From Actinomycetota bacterium (GTDB taxonomy: Bacteria; Actinomycetota; Actinomycetes; Streptosporangiales; Streptosporangiaceae), in NCBI GenBank assembly GCA_003161205.1, contig PMOU01000507.1:341-7322 (forward strand): 6,982 bases of DNA, given 5' to 3'. The first letter of the stretch is position 1. Each line of letters starts with the position of its first letter. Both the position numbers and the translations under genes were made by a program. Positions 5,854-6,982 of the stretch are shown here, piece after piece. The notes under the pieces were generated by a model, which worked only from the letters and a program-made list of their open reading frames with translations, was not told where the DNA came from and did not search any database.

Positions 5854-5859
5854 TATCGT
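5854..5859 (+). promoter_or_regulatory. Possible argA -10 box
   Basis: TATCGT, the same hexamer as in the divergent promoter, lies ten bases before ATG 5870, so a transcript from it would be nearly leaderless. No TTG-type -35 exists at 17-18 bases, where the right arm of the 25-bp inverted repeat sits instead. If correct, it rules out the in-frame GTG at 5858, which overlaps the box. Confidence 0.35.
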
Positions 5860-5869
5860 GGACGGCGTT

Positions 5870-6448
5870 ATGCCTTACACGATCAGGTCCGCGCGCACTC
5901 GAGACGTGCCCGCGATCCGGAAGCTGATCGACTCAAATGTTGAGTCCGGGCGTTTGCTGAGTAAGGCTCCGGTCACTCTCTATGAGGACATTCAGGAGTT
6001 CTGCGTAGCAGAACTCTCTGATGATGCCGCGCTGGCGGGTTGCGGCGCATTGCATGTCATGTGGGAGGATCTCGCCGAGATCAGGACGGTCGCCGTGCGC
6101 GAGGACTGCCAGGGGCTAGGTATCGGCCACGGCATCGTCGATACTCTGCTGCGGCGAGCCTGCGCGGTAGGCGTGGATCGCGTGTTCGTGTTGACTTTCG
6201 CGGTGGACTTCTTCGCCCGGCACGGATTCCAGGAGATCAACGGTACTCCCGTGGCCGCAGAGGTGTACTCAGAGCTATTGCGCTCCTATGACGAGGGCGT
6301 CGCGGAGTTTCTCGACCTAGGCTGGGTAAAGCCCAACACGCTCGGCAACACTCGCATGCTGTTGCGTCTCTTACCGGCGGGAAATGATCACCAGCGGGGC
6401 GCACGAGGCGATACAAGGCTAGCGGGAGCATCGTCCGCTCCCGGATGA
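5870..6448 (+). CDS. argA: Amino-acid N-acetyltransferase (N-acetylglutamate synthase, GNAT type)
   Basis: Makes N-acetylglutamate from glutamate and acetyl-CoA, the entry step of arginine synthesis, in the cytosol. The 192 residues closely match what I recall of the stand-alone M. tuberculosis enzyme Rv2747: IRSARTRDVPAIRKLID (5-21), VTLYEDIQEFCVAE (35-48), GCGALHVMWEDLAEIRTVAV (57-76), the acetyl-CoA loop QGLGIG (81-86), VFVLTFAVDFFARHGF, then SYDEGVAEFLDLGWVKPN and GNTRMLL. These enzymes lack the kinase-like domain of the long ArgA. The position-45 Cys replaces a Trp that I recall in the mycobacterial protein. About 25 C-terminal residues after MLLRLLP are Gly/Ala/Arg-rich and family-atypical. 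ATG 5870 is chosen over GTG 5858, which overlaps a -10-like box, although a GGGGGG run (5841-5846) precedes that GTG. Confidence 0.92.
   Translation: MPYTIRSARTRDVPAIRKLIDSNVESGRLLSKAPVTLYEDIQEFCVAELSDDAALAGCGALHVMWEDLAEIRTVAVREDCQGLGIGHGIVDTLLRRACAVGVDRVFVLTFAVDFFARHGFQEINGTPVAAEVYSELLRSYDEGVAEFLDLGWVKPNTLGNTRMLLRLLPAGNDHQRGARGDTRLAGASSAPG
5996..6016. repeat. 21-bp inverted repeat inside argA
   Basis: GAGTTCTGC-GTA-GCAGAACTC has perfect nine-base arms around a three-base centre. It lies in the codons for EFCVAEL, near residue 45. The octamer GCAGAACT recurs at 6657-6664 before lsr2. The symmetry is certain; function is unknown and chance is possible. Confidence 0.75.
6423..6443 (+). terminator. 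Hairpin at the very end of argA
   Basis: CGGGAGC (6423-6429), a seven-base loop, and GCTCCCG (6437-6443) form a perfect seven-pair stem ending just before the argA stop codon. No T-run follows, so if it stops or slows transcription it is not a classical intrinsic terminator. It falls inside the atypical C-terminal tail of ArgA and could protect the mRNA end or reduce read-through into the small gene. Confidence 0.35.
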
Positions 6449-6461
6449 CCCCGTGGATGAC

Positions 6462-6469
6462 AGAGAGGA
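6462..6469 (+). promoter_or_regulatory. Strong ribosome binding site of the small membrane protein gene
   Basis: AGAGAGGA ends five bases before ATG 6475. It is one of the clearest Shine-Dalgarno sequences in the window and is the main reason for believing this 50-codon frame is translated. Confidence 0.7.
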
Positions 6470-6474
6470 CTTCT

Positions 6475-6624
6475 ATGTGGCAGGATCTCGCGGCGGTGAC
6501 TCCGCCCCTGGTAGTTTGCGTTGCCTTCCTCATCGGCCTCGCGGCGTTGCTGCGCCGGGAGATGTCCCCTAAGCGCCGCGCCGAGAGGAACGACAAGCGC
6601 CGTTCCCGTGATGAGGGGTCTTGA
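6475..6624 (+). CDS. Small single-pass membrane protein (49 aa), unknown function
   Basis: Not a family I recognise. The frame opens with MWQDLAAVTPP, followed by one hydrophobic helix (LVVCVAFLIGLAALL, about residues 12-26), then a strongly basic, charged tail (RREMSPKRRAERNDKRRSR). The positive tail suggests an N-out/C-in single-pass protein whose cytosolic tail could touch RNA, DNA or acidic lipid heads. The evidence for translation is a strong AGAGAGGA site five bases upstream, an ATG start, and an amino-acid pattern typical of small membrane proteins rather than random GC-rich reading. It starts 26 bases after the argA stop and could be co-transcribed with it, with a hairpin between them. 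It precedes lsr2 by 284 bases on the same strand. A link to Lsr2 or the membrane is only suggested by position. Confidence 0.7.
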   Translation: MWQDLAAVTPPLVVCVAFLIGLAALLRREMSPKRRAERNDKRRSRDEGS

Positions 6625-6650
6625 AATATCAGGTAACGCCGGGTTATATC
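6621..6650 (+). promoter_or_regulatory. Possible upstream promoter for lsr2 or a leader RNA
   Basis: TTGAAA (6621-6626), overlapping the stop of the small gene, is followed after 18 bases by TATATC (6645-6650). A transcript from here would carry a leader of about 250 bases before lsr2. Each box matches consensus only partly. Confidence 0.28.
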
Positions 6651-6651
6651 C

Positions 6652-6674
6652 GAACTGCAGAACTGCTCGAACTG
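6652..6674 (+). repeat. Three GAACTG direct repeats before lsr2
   Basis: GAACTG occurs at 6652-6657, 6660-6665 and 6669-6674, spaced by eight and nine bases, just downstream of the possible upstream promoter. The spacing is less than a helical turn. It could be a regulator site or chance. Confidence 0.5.
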
Positions 6675-6837
6675 GCTAAACGCTTGGCCCTGTAGATCCA
6701 GTATCGGCGTTGCGCATGATCTATGTCTTGCCGTCGATGCTAACGGTGTCACCAATGGCTGATTACGCTGAGTGACCGCCGCCGGATGCCGAAGATGACG
6801 CCACCTCGGAGAAAACAAAGAATTACTTGTTGTGGAA

Positions 6838-6867
6838 TTGTCAACGTCAAGGGATTGGGTATACATT
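6838..6867 (+). promoter_or_regulatory. Main lsr2 promoter candidate
   Basis: TTGTCA (6838-6843, five of six matches to TTGACA) is followed by TATACA (6860-6865, 16-base spacer) or TACATT (6862-6867, 18-base spacer). The start site would be near 6873, leaving a leader of about 36 bases that contains the ribosome binding site GAAGGG (6895-6900), eight bases before ATG 6909. The surrounding 60 bases are the most AT-rich of the window. Confidence 0.55.
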
Positions 6868-6908
6868 TAGCATCTGAAATAGGTTGCTCCGTCAGAAGGG
6901 CTGTTTCC

Positions 6909-6982
6909 ATGGCACAGAAGGTGCAGGTGCTTCTCGTCGACGATCTCGACGGTAGCGAGGCTACCGAGACCGTCGCGTTTGG
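6909..6982 (+). CDS. lsr2: Lsr2 nucleoid-associated protein (3' end cut by the window)
   Basis: The first 24 codons plus two bases are present. They read MAQKVQVLLVDDLDGSEA followed by TETVAF, the highly conserved N-terminus of actinobacterial Lsr2, which forms the beta-hairpin used for dimerisation and oligomerisation. Lsr2 is an H-NS-like protein that bridges AT-rich DNA and silences acquired genes; its C-terminal DNA-binding domain with the RGR-type hook lies beyond the window. The start is firm: GAAGGG eight bases upstream, and the expected first residues. Lsr2 follows the pantothenate cluster in mycobacteria and streptomycetes as well, which supports the call. Its AT-rich upstream region suggests autoregulation, inferred rather than seen. 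Confidence 0.93.
   Translation, partial: MAQKVQVLLVDDLDGSEATETVAF

Larger units (their letters stand above)
6625..6908 (+). other. AT-rich non-coding leader of lsr2
   Basis: No convincing gene is seen here. By hand count this stretch is about 50% G+C, falling to about 35% at 6811-6870, in a window otherwise near or above 70%. It holds candidate promoters at both ends and three GAACTG direct repeats (6652, 6660 and 6669). The longest starts I find give only short frames, for example 19 codons from ATG 6716. AT-rich DNA is the preferred target of Lsr2, so self-binding by the product is plausible. Confidence 0.6.

Noticed and set aside
5775..5869. A c-di-AMP (ydaO type) riboswitch before the NlpC/P60 gene, as found before some actinobacterial cell-wall hydrolase genes
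   Set aside because: The space is too short, the best promoter is leaderless, and I do not see the conserved core of that riboswitch.
6716..6775. A 19-codon frame (starting MIYVLPSMLT) in the lsr2 leader, as a possible leader peptide
   Set aside because: No convincing Shine-Dalgarno sequence and no run of a regulatory amino acid; frames this short are expected by chance in about 50% G+C DNA.
6237..6866. A 209-codon minus-strand frame opposite the end of argA, the small gene and the lsr2 leader
   Set aside because: No ribosome binding site or recognisable motif, Arg/Ser-rich composition, and it conflicts with argA and the well-supported small gene.
1..6982. Mobile element, CRISPR array, tRNA/rRNA or defence system
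   Set aside because: No terminal inverted repeats with a transposase, no regularly spaced repeats, no tRNA-like cloverleaf and no defence motifs were seen; the genes are conserved housekeeping ones.

Overview
The window is a piece of a high-G+C actinobacterial chromosome. Coding thirds are roughly 70-80% G+C, with G/C at most third codon positions. The gene order (folP, folK, a DUF3180 membrane protein, a Rossmann/DUF2520 protein, panC, coaX, ending in lsr2) matches the folate/pantothenate neighbourhood known from Mycobacterium and Streptomyces. A genus cannot be assigned from this stretch.

Positions 1-1840 (+) are the end of a folate operon. The 3' part of folP (dihydropteroate synthase), folK (HPPK) and a four-helix DUF3180 membrane protein are joined by two ATGA stop/start overlaps. 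folB, which usually lies between folP and folK, is absent here. A 113-base gap with a possible promoter inside an inverted repeat follows. Positions 1954-4687 (+) carry a Rossmann/DUF2520 protein gene, panC (pantothenate synthetase) and coaX (type III pantothenate kinase), so two steps of pantothenate/CoA synthesis sit together. The DUF2520 gene is broken by two +1 frameshifts, near 2327 and 2420; removing one base at each restores a continuous 309-residue protein. panC starts inside a 15-bp tandem repeat. panD is missing between panC and coaX.

An 82-base convergent gap leads to a secreted NlpC/P60 cell-wall hydrolase on the minus strand (4770-5750). The gap between it and the divergent argA (5870-6448, +) holds a good promoter for the hydrolase with a palindrome over its -35 box, and a perfect 25-bp inverted repeat at the -35 distance from a -10-like box before argA. 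Then come a 49-residue single-pass membrane protein (6475-6624), a 284-base stretch of only about 50% G+C with likely lsr2 promoters, and the first 24 codons of lsr2, a nucleoid protein that silences AT-rich DNA.

Most of the window is conserved housekeeping metabolism and I see no new defence or mobile system. The points worth a second look are the doubly frameshifted DUF2520 gene, the repeat-borne panC start, the missing folB and panD, the two symmetric elements between the hydrolase and argA, the small membrane protein, and the AT-rich lsr2 leader.
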